Below are positions 36,701 through 44,207 of a stretch of DNA of 64,000 bases, in pieces. Both the position numbers and the translations under genes were made by a program. The notes beneath the pieces were generated by a model. The model worked only from the letters and a program-made list of their open reading frames with translations, was not told where the DNA came from and did no database searches. Each line of letters starts with the position of its first letter. Within the stretch, counting starts at the first letter, position 1. The stretch comes from CAG-632 sp963626805 (GTDB taxonomy: Bacteria > Bacillota > Clostridia > Lachnospirales > Lachnospiraceae): assembly GCA_963626805.1 (NCBI GenBank), contig CAVFXS010000051.1, forward strand, positions 1 to 64,000, given 5' to 3'.

Positions 36701-37597
36701 TACTACATCCTCTGCCAGCACGAAACCTGTAATCCGGTTCTGAAGTGCCAGCTTCTTGTTAAATTTATATCTACCAACTTTTGCAAGGTCATATCTCTTT
36801 GGGTCAAAGAACATACTGTTGATCAAGCTGGCTGCACTTTCAACCGCAAGCGGCTCGCCCGGCCGGATCTTTTTATATAACTCTAATAAACCACCCTCAT
36901 AGTCCGTGGATGGATCCTTTTCAAAGCTTGCAAGGATCTTAGGCTCCTCTCCAAACATATCAATAATCTCAGCGTTGGTTCCAACACCAAGGGAACGAAT
37001 CAAAACCGTAATCGGCACCTTTCTGGTACGATCAACACGTACAGAAAAAACATTATTAGAATCCGTCTCGTACTCCAGCCATGCACCACGGTTTGGAATT
37101 ACGGTACAAGAATACAAGGTCTTACCGATCTTATCATGTCCGATAGCATAATAAATACCAGGAGAACGTACTAACTGGCTGACAATTACACGTTCTGCAC
37201 CATTAATTACAAATGTACCCGTCTCTGTCATTAATGGCAGATCACCGATGAAGATGTCATGCGTACTCATCTCATCTGTTTCCTTTTTACGAAGACGTAC
37301 TGTCACCTTTAAAGGTGCCGCATAAGTAGCGTCACGTTCCTTACACTCCTCAATCGTATACTTCTTGTCTTCTCTGCACAGCTGATATCCAATAAACTCC
37401 ATGCAGTAGCGTCCGCTGACATCTTCGATTGGAGAAATGTCATCAAATGCCTCCTTCAGACCATCAGTCAGGAACCAATCATATGAATCCTTCTGGACCT
37501 CGATAAGATTTGGCATCTCAAGAACTTCATTTCTTCTTGAGTAGCTCATTCTGATTCCTCTGCCTGATTTGATAGGTTTAATCCTTGTTTTTTCCAT
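33770..37597 (-). CDS. rpoB: RNA polymerase beta subunit
   Basis: A 1275-residue beta subunit. I start at ATG 37597 ('[20 protein letters not shown]') with AAGGGGTGA upstream; the frame further up to 37714 covers the leader and promoter. The rifampicin region reads '[20 protein letters not shown]' and '[20 protein letters not shown]', i.e. a sensitive-type sequence by inspection. The C-terminal '[18 protein letters not shown]' is the conserved clamp segment. The last ~50 residues are acidic and rich in Asp/Glu/Tyr. It is followed by rpoC. It has its own promoter besides read-through from rplL. Confidence 0.97.
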   Translation of the reverse strand: [1275 protein letters not shown]

Positions 37598-37685
37598 TAC
37601 TGGTTTCACCCCTTGAACTAAAAGTATGGTAACATGCAAGCATAGATATCCTGCCATAGATATACCAGGATAGTCATGCCATACT

Positions 37686-37714
37686 ATAATAGCACTAAAG
37701 TCAATAGGAGTCAA
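37686..37714 (-). promoter_or_regulatory. rpoB promoter
   Basis: On the minus strand TTGACT (plus 37709-37714), 17-bp spacer, TATTAT (plus 37686-37691). It starts transcription about 80 bases ahead of rpoB, downstream of the rplL terminator, so rpoBC can be expressed independently of rplJL. Confidence 0.7.
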
Positions 37715-37759
37715 TGATTTTTTGAATCATCTTTCAGATTTTAAAGATTTAAGAAGAAA

Positions 37760-37803
37760 CAGGCTACTGCCTGACACATTTTCATGTACAGAGCAGTAGC
37801 CTG
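37760..37803 (-). terminator. Terminator/attenuator between rplL and rpoB
   Basis: An 11-bp perfect stem: CAGGCTACTGC (37760-37770) and GCAGTAGCCTG (37793-37803). On the minus strand it follows rplL and leads into TTTCTTCTT. It probably reduces transcription into rpoBC, as in many Firmicutes where beta subunits are needed less than L7/L12. Confidence 0.7.
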
Positions 37804-37838
37804 ATATAATTTCATCTTTCGAAGACTCTGTCGTTCAA

Positions 37839-38207
37839 TTACTTTAATGTAACCTTAGCGCCCTCAGCCTCTAACTTAGTCTTGATGTCCTCAGCCTCAG
37901 CCTTAGAAGCACCTTCCTTTAATACCTTAGGAGCGCCATCAACTACATCCTTAGCTTCCTTTAAGCCTAAGCCGGTAACTTCACGAACAACCTTGATAAC
38001 CTTAACCTTGTTAGGACCAACTTCTGTTAACTCTACGTTAAACTCGTCCTTCTCTTCTGCTGCTTCACCAGCACCTGCGCCTGCTGCTGCAACTACAACG
38101 CCTGCTGCTGCAGATACGCCGAACTCTTCCTCGCAAGCCTTTACTAAATCATTTAACTCTAATACAGATAAACCCTTGATAACTTCGATAATTTCCTGAG
38201 TAGTCAT
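37839..38207 (-). CDS. rplL: 50S ribosomal protein L7/L12
   Basis: A 122-residue protein. I choose the ATG at 38207 (MTTQEIIEVIKGLSVLELN), as GGAGG is 8 bases upstream; the ATGs at 38213 and 38222 are too close to it or contain it. N-terminal dimerisation helices are followed by the Ala/Gly-rich hinge ('AAAGVVVAAAGAGAGEAAEE') and the C-terminal factor-binding domain with 'KIKVIKVVREVTGLGLKEAK' (here 'KVKVIKVVREVTGLGLKEAK'). It binds L10 to form the stalk that recruits translation GTPases. It is 78 bases downstream of rplJ and ahead of the terminator at 37760. Confidence 0.96.
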   Translation of the reverse strand: MTTQEIIEVIKGLSVLELNDLVKACEEEFGVSAAAGVVVAAAGAGAGEAAEEKDEFNVELTEVGPNKVKVIKVVREVTGLGLKEAKDVVDGAPKVLKEGASKAEAEDIKTKLEAEGAKVTLK

Positions 38208-38285
38208 TTTCATATCCTCCATTTTTTAATATTATTCATTCTGTGCTTCCGCACACTGTTTCTGCAGAAAGTCTCTCTTTACAGA

Positions 38286-38780
38286 TTAAGCTTCCTGTTC
38301 TTTCTGCTCTGCGATCTGCTTAATAACGCGAGCAAAATTGGTAATAGGTGACTGGATGCTTCCAAGGAACTTGGACAGCAGTTCTTCTCTTGAAGGGATA
38401 GAAGAAATAGCCTGAATGCCATTTGCATCATAATATGTTCCTTCAACGATACCAGCCTTGATCTCTAATGCTTCTGCTTCCTTTGCAAACTTAGCAAGAA
38501 TTCTTGCCGGAGCAGTTGCATCATCCTTAGAAACAGCAATCGCACTTGGTCCTTCCAGATTTGGATCCAACTGAGCGAAATCAGTACCTTCAAATGCACG
38601 CTTCATCAGTGTGTTCTTGTATACCTTGTAGGTAATACCTGCTTCTCTTAATGCTTTACGAAGCCGTGTATCCTGCTCTACGGTAAGTCCGCGATGATCT
38701 ACTAACACGATGGAAGCAGCGCCTTCAATATTTGCCCTGATCTCGTCTACGATCGGCTGCTTAATTTCTACCTTAGCCAT
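38286..38780 (-). CDS. rplJ: 50S ribosomal protein L10
   Basis: A 164-residue L10. The N-terminal rRNA-binding part reads 'KQPIVDEIRANIEGAASIVL' with 'LVDHRGLTVEQDTRLRKALR', and 'ITYKVYKNTLMKRAF'; the C-terminal helix that binds L7/L12 dimers is 'SPITNFARVIKQIAEQ'. TAGGAGGTGC precedes the ATG. It is first in rplJ-rplL-rpoB-rpoC, with the L10 leader and an intrinsic terminator upstream. rplK and rplA, often adjacent in other bacteria, are not in this window. Confidence 0.96.
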   Translation of the reverse strand: MAKVEIKQPIVDEIRANIEGAASIVLVDHRGLTVEQDTRLRKALREAGITYKVYKNTLMKRAFEGTDFAQLDPNLEGPSAIAVSKDDATAPARILAKFAKEAEALEIKAGIVEGTYYDANGIQAISSIPSREELLSKFLGSIQSPITNFARVIKQIAEQKEQEA

Positions 38781-38838
38781 GATAGTGCACCTCCTATATT
38801 ATTTATCAGATGACTGCACTGGTTTCAAACGATGAAAA

Positions 38839-38990
38839 ATCCCGGTCTGCTCAGACCGGGATCGATGTACATAATTAATACTTCATACGATTCTCTCCTC
38901 GGTAGGCGTTTTAACCTTACGCTTTTCAGCACCTACTGTCTTTGGCAGTTCATCGACTGATATGATACCAAACTATCCTTCACTTGTCAA
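38839..38990 (-). ncRNA. Ribosomal protein L10 leader with promoter and attenuator
   Basis: Minus-strand promoter TTGACA (plus 38985-38990), 17 bp, TATCAT (plus 38962-38967), starting near 38955. The leader contains 'AAAGACAGTAGGTGCTGAAA' and 'TAAGGTTAAAACGCCTACCG', the pairing segments of the L10 leader that mimic the L10 site in 23S rRNA. It ends in a strong hairpin ATCCCGGTCT-loop-AGACCGGGAT (38839-38862) followed by TTTTTC. Excess L10 should bind the leader and cause termination. Confidence 0.9.
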
Positions 38991-39108
38991 TTGTTTTTTA
39001 TAATAATTTGAAGGTACATTTTTGACATTTTATAAACTACATTTTTATAATGATTTGAATTACTACAACTTATAGTACCATTAATTCAAATTATTATGGC
39101 TTGTCATC

Positions 39109-40476
39109 TTATAGTCCAAAGGATTTTATAATATTCTGAAATTCCGGACAGCCTGCAAAGGAACGAAGGATCACATTCCGATTCTCTCCTGCATTCAACC
39201 GACCTACCCAGTAATCCAGACCGGCCTTATCAGCTTCCCGTCCCATAAATGTCCGGTACAGTACCTTAACATACTCCGTATTGGATGTCTTTTTATTCAA
39301 AAATTCCGGTGTTCGGAAGAATTCTTCCGCTGCACCGACTGCACTCTTCTGACCACTCTGAATCTGTCCGCACCAGTAATTCAGGCCGTCTGCTTCTCCG
39401 GTACGATTCATAACCTTTGAGTACAACCGGTTGACATATTTCGTCAGTTCCGGATTCTGGTCTCTTGCCTGTGTCAGGTTATAAGTGCCTCTCTCGATTC
39501 CATAGTTCTGACAGATCTTTGTATATTCTTCTGACTGAGCAATCTTCTGGAACACATACTGTCTTGACATCCCCTGCTCCAGCATTTCACCCCAGTATTC
39601 CCGTCCGCCGGCATCGGATGCCCGATCTAAAAATACCTGGTACAGCATTTCAATGTATTCTGCATTGCTTGTCTTCTTATTAATATATTCCGGACTGAAT
39701 ACAAATCCGAGCCCTGCTTCGATTCCGCTCTTTTCCCCGTTTGCCAGTGCTTCTGTCCAGTAATCCAGACCCGCTGTCTCCGGATTTCTTCCGAGGCATA
39801 CCTGATACAACCGTTCGCAGAATGCCCTTACCTTTGTCTTATCAATCGGAGTTGGCATCGATGTGTCCTTTGGATACCGCGTTGTAACATATGTACCTGT
39901 CTGTCGAATCTCGTCCAAGCTAATCTGCCGTCCCCAATGAATGGAACTGTTATAATTTCCTTCTGCCACGACAACGTATGTATCATAAATCTCCAATGCC
40001 ACGACAGAATGGGTATCCGAATTCATCCGGATAATATCACCGACACGAATATCATCAAAATTTGTATGCATTCTGGATGGGAGATCTCCAAATGCAGCAT
40101 CACTTAATATAAATGCAAATGCAGCACAGCCATATCCCCCATAATATATTCCGCCGCCTCTCCATCTGTAAAAATTATCATTCGTCCATTGCATCCCCTC
40201 CGGGTAACTTGCCTTCAGAGCGATCATTGACTGATAAACCTGTGATGGTGTCGGTACAGTTGTAGAAACCGATTCGACATCTGTCGCCTCCAAAGCATCT
40301 ACGTTTCCTTCTTCTGTAGCTGTTGCACCTTCTGAAGATGTAACAGCTACTCCTGTAACAATTGCGTCCCCTGTGTCCGTTATCTGCGTTGCCTGTGCTC
40401 GCAACGGCTGACCGATTGATACCAATACCGTTGCTGCCATCGCAGTTAACAGTATTGCTGATTTTATCCTTCTCAT
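39109..40476 (-). CDS. Secreted peptidase-like protein with four DUF4214 repeats
   Basis: A 455-residue exported protein. Residues 1-30 are a signal peptide (AILLTAMAATVLVSIGQPLRAQA). Residues ~75-200 look like an NlpC/P60- or CHAP-like amidase: a candidate Cys in 'YGGYGCAAFAFILSD', a His in 'SDTHSVVALEI' and 'VVVAEGNYNSSIHWGR'. Four C-terminal DUF4214 units follow, each with 'LYQ/S..L.R..D..GL.YW': near 'LYQVCLGRNPETAGLDYWTE', 'LYQVFLDRASDAGGREYWGE', 'LYSKVMNRTGEADGLNYWCG' and 'LYRTFMGREADKAGLDYWVG'. The DUF4214 is found in surface proteins, mostly of unknown role. GAGGAAGAAGG precedes the ATG. A hydrolase on a surface repeat scaffold is likely. Confidence 0.75.
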   Translation of the reverse strand: MRRIKSAILLTAMAATVLVSIGQPLRAQATQITDTGDAIVTGVAVTSSEGATATEEGNVDALEATDVESVSTTVPTPSQVYQSMIALKASYPEGMQWTNDNFYRWRGGGIYYGGYGCAAFAFILSDAAFGDLPSRMHTNFDDIRVGDIIRMNSDTHSVVALEIYDTYVVVAEGNYNSSIHWGRQISLDEIRQTGTYVTTRYPKDTSMPTPIDKTKVRAFCERLYQVCLGRNPETAGLDYWTEALANGEKSGIEAGLGFVFSPEYINKKTSNAEYIEMLYQVFLDRASDAGGREYWGEMLEQGMSRQYVFQKIAQSEEYTKICQNYGIERGTYNLTQARDQNPELTKYVNRLYSKVMNRTGEADGLNYWCGQIQSGQKSAVGAAEEFFRTPEFLNKKTSNTEYVKVLYRTFMGREADKAGLDYWVGRLNAGENRNVILRSFAGCPEFQNIIKSFGL

Positions 40477-40585
40477 TTCCTTCTTCCTCCTTTGTTATTT
40501 ATTGTCAAATAACTATGTTTATAGTAACATACGTTATTCTGCTATGTCAAAGGAAGTATTTAGAATCATCATTCGCATACTGCTG

Positions 40586-40661
40586 CCGTCCCGCGATGCA
40601 GGTAACAGTGCAGGATGGCTGTTCATTCTCCGTCCCGCGATACAGGCAGCAGTGCAGGACG
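40586..40661. repeat. Two tandem stem-loop repeat units
   Basis: Copies at 40586-40618 and 40630-40661 (44-base period) share CCGTCCCGCGATRCAGGYAR then CAGTGCAGGAYG. Each can form a hairpin through CCGTCC.GC / GC.GGA.GG complementarity. Confidence 0.65.
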
Positions 40662-40677
40662 CGCTCTCGCTCAAATC

Positions 40678-40731
40678 GGAACATAGCGGCACATAAGATG
40701 CCAGAGAACGGCATCTAAGTGCCGATGTTCC
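40678..40731. other. 54-base hairpin with 20 paired bases
   Basis: Three nested stems on the plus strand: GGAACAT (40678-40684) with ATGTTCC (40725-40731), CGGCAC (40687-40692) with GTGCCG (40719-40724), AGATGCC (40696-40702) with GGCATCT (40710-40716); only small internal loops. No poly-U follows, so it is not a terminator. Confidence 0.75.
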
Positions 40732-40903
40732 TACATGGTCCTGTCACTTGCTCCTGTATCTTGGGACTTACGAAGAAATGCACAGTTTTATTACTCACTC
40801 CAGATTCGGTTACCTGATTGTGGTATAGCGACTATATGCTAGCTATTCGGATACCAGCATTCGGAACGGATGATGATTCTATGCAGGGACGTTTGCACCC
40901 GCC

Positions 40904-40989
40904 GGTACTTAATGAGTGCAACGCACGAATTTAGTATCCGCTGCGTGGGGCAATTTAGCGGGAGCGGTCTCGGAATAGAACCATCGCAG
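40904..40989. other. Two adjacent hairpins, structured element
   Basis: GGTACTTAAT (40904-40913) pairs with ATTTAGTATCC (40929-40939) with one bulge and one mismatch, capped by GTGC-AAC-GCAC (40916-40926). Directly next to it CTGCG/TGG (40941-40948) pairs with CCA/CGCAG (40981-40989). Confidence 0.5.
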
Positions 40990-41127
40990 TGGAGAATGCG
41001 TCGATGATATGTAACAAACTAGCGAAACATAGCGACATATACACAGAATTTTGTAGACATTTGAGATGACAGATATTATACTGAAATTAATTATATTTAC
41101 TATTAAAATGGGGAAGGAGGCGTTTTT

Positions 41128-42390
41128 ATGGCAGCCATGAACATTTATAACTTTTATCATATGGCCGCTCCGAAGGTAGCGAATACGAAGTTCGATACTC
41201 ATAAGAAGGAAGAGCTGCGGGCTATTTATCAGCATATGGTTCGTTATAATCAGAAACAGCCATTCTATAAGCTTTTTCTTTCCTCCGAAACTCAGGATTA
41301 TATCATTGGCATCAAGGAGGCTGCTCTGGAATTAAGAACCAGTGCATCATTTTTGGAGGAGGATAGTGACAGTGCGAATTGTCCTATGACAGTATTTACA
41401 GATCAGCCATCCAGCTTATCCGTTCAGATGCTTGACTCTGCTTCTTCCACTGCAGACATTGCAATACAGGTAGATCAGATTGCAACCCGGCAGGAAAATA
41501 CCGGCACCATGGTTGCTTCTTCCGGAACCAATATTACTCCCGGCAGGCATTTTCTGACGATTGAGCGAAATAGTACAGAGTATCAGTTTGAGGTCAATAC
41601 CAAATCAGGTGAAACGAATCTAAGCATTCAGCAACGTCTGGCTGCCTCCATCAATCATAGCAATATCGAAGTTCAGGCTACGATTCAGACGTCAGGCACT
41701 TCCAGTGCCTTGAATCTGACCTCTGCTGTTTCAGGAACAGGTTCTGCCGGGAACGGTCTGCAATTCTGGGTCAAAGGTATCAGTGCAGCTTCCCTGTCTG
41801 ATTATTTCGGGCTGAATCATGTATCTGCCATGCCTTCCGATGCCATATTTACCTTAAACGGTACCAGACAGCAGGCTGCTTCCAATCAGATTTCCATTAA
41901 TAATACCATTGGAATTGAGCTATTGCATCCTACGAACCAGATCGCAATGGTGCATGTAACACCGGATTCTTCCGGTCTGCTGAATGACGTGGATGATTTT
42001 GTGGATTCCTATAATCATCTTCTGGATCTTGCGAACCAGACGCAGGACAATCCAAATGGTTCTAAGAAACTGTTGCGGGAATTATCTGCTGTTACCAGAC
42101 GATTCCGGAACGAGCTGGAAGCGACCGGGCTTTTCCCGGATGACCGGGGATATCTGAAAAAAGATGACGCTCTTCTTACCCAGAGCGTAGAAAACGGACA
42201 GTTTCAGGAATTATTCCATCATCTGTCCGCATTCAAACACGCCATCGATTCCGCAGCTTTAAAGGTTACAAGCAATCCTATGGAGTATGTAGATAAAACA
42301 ATTATCTCCTATCCAAATAGCAAACGCAATTTCCCAAATCCATATATGCCATCTATTTATAGTGGTATGCTCTACAATCGCTATTTATAA
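41128..42390 (+). CDS. FliD-like (flagellar cap) protein without flagellar neighbours
   Basis: A 420-residue protein. AAGGAGG precedes the ATG. The central region 'ITPGRHFLTIERNSTEYQFEV' plus 'SIQQRLAASINHSNIEVQAT' matches the flagellin/hook-associated 'IN' motif, and the C-terminal part ('VDDFVDSYNHLLDLANQT', 'LRELSAVTRRFRNELEATGL', 'GYLKKDDALLTQSVEN') looks like FliD_C. FliD is usually 450-700 residues and coiled-coil ended; this one is shorter and has an N-terminus 'NIYNFYHMAAPKVANTKFD' I do not know. No other flagellar gene is near. A flagellar-cap or filament-tip-like role is inferred; a surface-structure protein of another system is possible. Confidence 0.5.
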   Translation: MAAMNIYNFYHMAAPKVANTKFDTHKKEELRAIYQHMVRYNQKQPFYKLFLSSETQDYIIGIKEAALELRTSASFLEEDSDSANCPMTVFTDQPSSLSVQMLDSASSTADIAIQVDQIATRQENTGTMVASSGTNITPGRHFLTIERNSTEYQFEVNTKSGETNLSIQQRLAASINHSNIEVQATIQTSGTSSALNLTSAVSGTGSAGNGLQFWVKGISAASLSDYFGLNHVSAMPSDAIFTLNGTRQQAASNQISINNTIGIELLHPTNQIAMVHVTPDSSGLLNDVDDFVDSYNHLLDLANQTQDNPNGSKKLLRELSAVTRRFRNELEATGLFPDDRGYLKKDDALLTQSVENGQFQELFHHLSAFKHAIDSAALKVTSNPMEYVDKTIISYPNSKRNFPNPYMPSIYSGMLYNRYL

Positions 42391-42395
42391 TTATA

Positions 42396-42788
42396 TTAAA
42401 TCAACTGAAGCTGTTGGAGCAATCCATCAAACTGTACAATATCAATCGGCTTCGCCGTATATGCCACACATCCAAGTTCGAAAGCTCTGCTGACATTCGT
42501 ACTGGCATCCATTCCGGATGTCATGATCACCTTTACCCCCTGATTCGGAGTAAAACCCTGCTCCCGCTCAAATGCACGAATTGCTGCAATGGTCTCATAT
42601 CCGTTCATCTTAGGCATCACTATATCCATACATACCAAATCAAACGGTTTATTACCAAGTGCCGCACATTTGTATTTTTCAATTGCCTGTTCACCATCTT
42701 CTGCTGTTTGACATTTCCCATATTTAGAAAGAAATTTTGTCATGAATTTTCGGCTTACAAAATCATCTTCTACGATTAGTATATTCAT
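42396..42788 (-). CDS. Stand-alone CheY-like response regulator
   Basis: A 130-residue single receiver domain. ATG 42788 has GGGGGGATTGT upstream. Acidic residues 'VEDD', phospho-Asp in 'VCMDIVMPKMNG' (~residue 55), Thr/Ser in 'VIMTSG' and Lys in 'YTAKPID' are present. It has no output domain, so it must work through protein contacts, as CheY or hybrid phosphorelay partners do. It is convergent with the FliD-like gene, six bases apart, and no kinase is nearby. Confidence 0.88.
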   Translation of the reverse strand: MNILIVEDDFVSRKFMTKFLSKYGKCQTAEDGEQAIEKYKCAALGNKPFDLVCMDIVMPKMNGYETIAAIRAFEREQGFTPNQGVKVIMTSGMDASTNVSRAFELGCVAYTAKPIDIVQFDGLLQQLQLI

Positions 42789-42904
42789 ACAATCCCCCCT
42801 AGCAATATCTGTTTTCATTTTATCATACCATCAATCAAAAGTCTATGCTAACCACTGCACTCGTTTAAATGTTATTTCGTTTTTATTAACTTTTGGAAAT
42901 AGCC

Positions 42905-42933
42905 TTGTGGAATCTGCATTTTTCCTCTATAAT
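42905..42933 (+). promoter_or_regulatory. Sigma-A promoter of the GT2 gene
   Basis: TTGTGG (42905-42910), 17-bp spacer, TATAAT (42928-42933), starting about 70 bases before the GT2 ATG. Confidence 0.65.
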
Positions 42934-43010
42934 GTCTATATAGTATATTACGATTATACAGATATGGTAGCTGAAGTATTTCCATTTATCTGTAACCTCG
43001 GGAGCCTGTT

Positions 43011-43748
43011 ATGAAAATCCATCGAAATATGCTGTCTGTAGTTATGCCGGCATACAACGAAGAAAACTGCATATATCAGAACCTGTTAATAACAAGTCGA
43101 TGCATCCGGCAATTTCATCCGGATTACGAGATTATTGTTGTGAATGACGGAAGCTCTGATCATACCCTGGCGGAAACTCTGCGTGCCAGAGCAGAGGATT
43201 CCCACATCAAGGTTGCCACCTATCACGTCAATCGCGGCAAAGGTGGTGCTATCTGCGAAGGAATTTCCAGAGCCTCCGGTGAATATATTGCTTTTCTGGA
43301 TGCTGACCTGGATCTGGCACCGGAGCATCTGCATGCCTTTTTAGACGCTATGCTGGATGAGGATGCCCACATTGTAATCGGTTCCAAGCTTCATCCGGAC
43401 TCTCAACTGAATTATCCGCTCAAGCGTAAGCTCATGAGTTACGGTTACTATGTGTTTCTCAGACTCCTGTTTCATCTGGATATCAAAGATACTCAAACTG
43501 GTGTCAAACTATTTCGTGCAGAGGTCATAAAGCCGATTGCACAGAATCTGACAACGACAGGTTATGCATTTGATATTGAAATCCTGGCACGTGCAAGCCG
43601 CATGGGTTGCTGCATTGTAGAGATGCCGGTTACCGTAGACTATAAGCGTGGTATGGAAAATGGTACAGCACGCATTCAATTAAAAGATATTTTCGTAATG
43701 TTTTTTGATACATTAAAAATCTTCCGGGACATCAGGTTTCACTCCTGA
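43011..43748 (+). CDS. Glycosyltransferase family 2, dolichol-phosphate mannosyltransferase-like
   Basis: A 245-residue soluble GT-A fold enzyme. 'LSVVMPAYNEENCIYQNL' is the nucleotide-sugar binding start, 'IIVVNDGSSDHT' the next motif, 'NRGKGGAICEGISRASGEY' and 'IAFLDADLDLAPEH' (DxD-like metal site) follow, and 'DTQTGVKLFRAEV' is the acceptor-loop motif seen in DPM1/GtrB-like enzymes. It probably transfers a sugar from a nucleotide donor to a polyprenyl phosphate for envelope glycans. No TM domain is fused. CGGGAG is a modest ribosome site. Confidence 0.85.
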   Translation: MKIHRNMLSVVMPAYNEENCIYQNLLITSRCIRQFHPDYEIIVVNDGSSDHTLAETLRARAEDSHIKVATYHVNRGKGGAICEGISRASGEYIAFLDADLDLAPEHLHAFLDAMLDEDAHIVIGSKLHPDSQLNYPLKRKLMSYGYYVFLRLLFHLDIKDTQTGVKLFRAEVIKPIAQNLTTTGYAFDIEILARASRMGCCIVEMPVTVDYKRGMENGTARIQLKDIFVMFFDTLKIFRDIRFHS

Positions 43749-43765
43749 GCCCGGAAGCTTTCCGT

Positions 43766-44203
43766 CTACTGACAAAGCTTTGCAACCACCTGATTAATCA
43801 CTTTGCCATCTGCTTTTCCTTTTAATTCCGGCATAACCAACTTCATAATCTGACCCTTATTCTTTGTCGCCAGAATCTCTGCAAACTTCTCTGTCAAATA
43901 TGCCTCTACCTCTTCTGCAGACATCATGACCGGTGCATATGCCTGGTATAACTCATACCGCTTCCGGTACTGCTCCAGCAGATCCGTTCTGTCTGCAGGG
44001 CAGGTATCAATCTGCTCCTTTACACTCTTTAACTCCTTCAGAATTGCCTGATTTACCATATCCTCCGGAATATCCTCTCTGCAGCCGGCATCAATGCCTG
44101 CCTTTTTTACCGCCGACACCAGAGTTGCGATACTGTCTTTCTTCTCCTTGTCCTTTGCCTTCATTGCGGCAATCATATCTTTCTGTAATATTTCCAGCTT
44201 CAT
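43766..44203 (-). CDS. yqeY: GatB/YqeY domain protein
   Basis: A 145-residue helical protein of the YqeY family: 'LQKDMIAAMKAKDKEKKDSI' at the N-terminus and the conserved 'PADRTDLLEQYRKRYE' and 'KNKGQIMKLVMPELKGKADG' in the C-terminal half. It resembles the tail domain of the Asp/Glu-tRNA amidotransferase B subunit and may bind tRNA; exact role unknown. It is third in trxA-trxB-yqeY, four bases after the trxB stop, with its ribosome site inside trxB. Confidence 0.9.
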   Translation of the reverse strand: MKLEILQKDMIAAMKAKDKEKKDSIATLVSAVKKAGIDAGCREDIPEDMVNQAILKELKSVKEQIDTCPADRTDLLEQYRKRYELYQAYAPVMMSAEEVEAYLTEKFAEILATKNKGQIMKLVMPELKGKADGKVINQVVAKLCQ

Positions 44204-44207
44204 CCTG

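Larger units (their letters stand above)
40477..41127. other. Gene-free block rich in repeats and hairpins
   Basis: No gene is supported in these 651 bases. It holds the minus-strand promoter of the DUF4214 gene (TTGACA at plus 40545-40550, 18 bp, TACTAT at plus 40521-40526). Two tandem ~32-base stem-loop units lie at 40586-40618 and 40630-40661 (CCGTCCCGCGATRCAGG...). A 20-bp-stem hairpin is at 40678-40731 and a two-hairpin module at 40904-40989. The plus-strand promoter of the 41128 gene is TTGTAG (41051-41056), 17 bp, TATTAT (41074-41079). Confidence 0.7.

Noticed and set aside
30277..38199. Many plus-strand frames opposite rpoB, rpoC and ribosomal protein genes
   Set aside because: Antisense shadows of highly conserved genes, without start signals.
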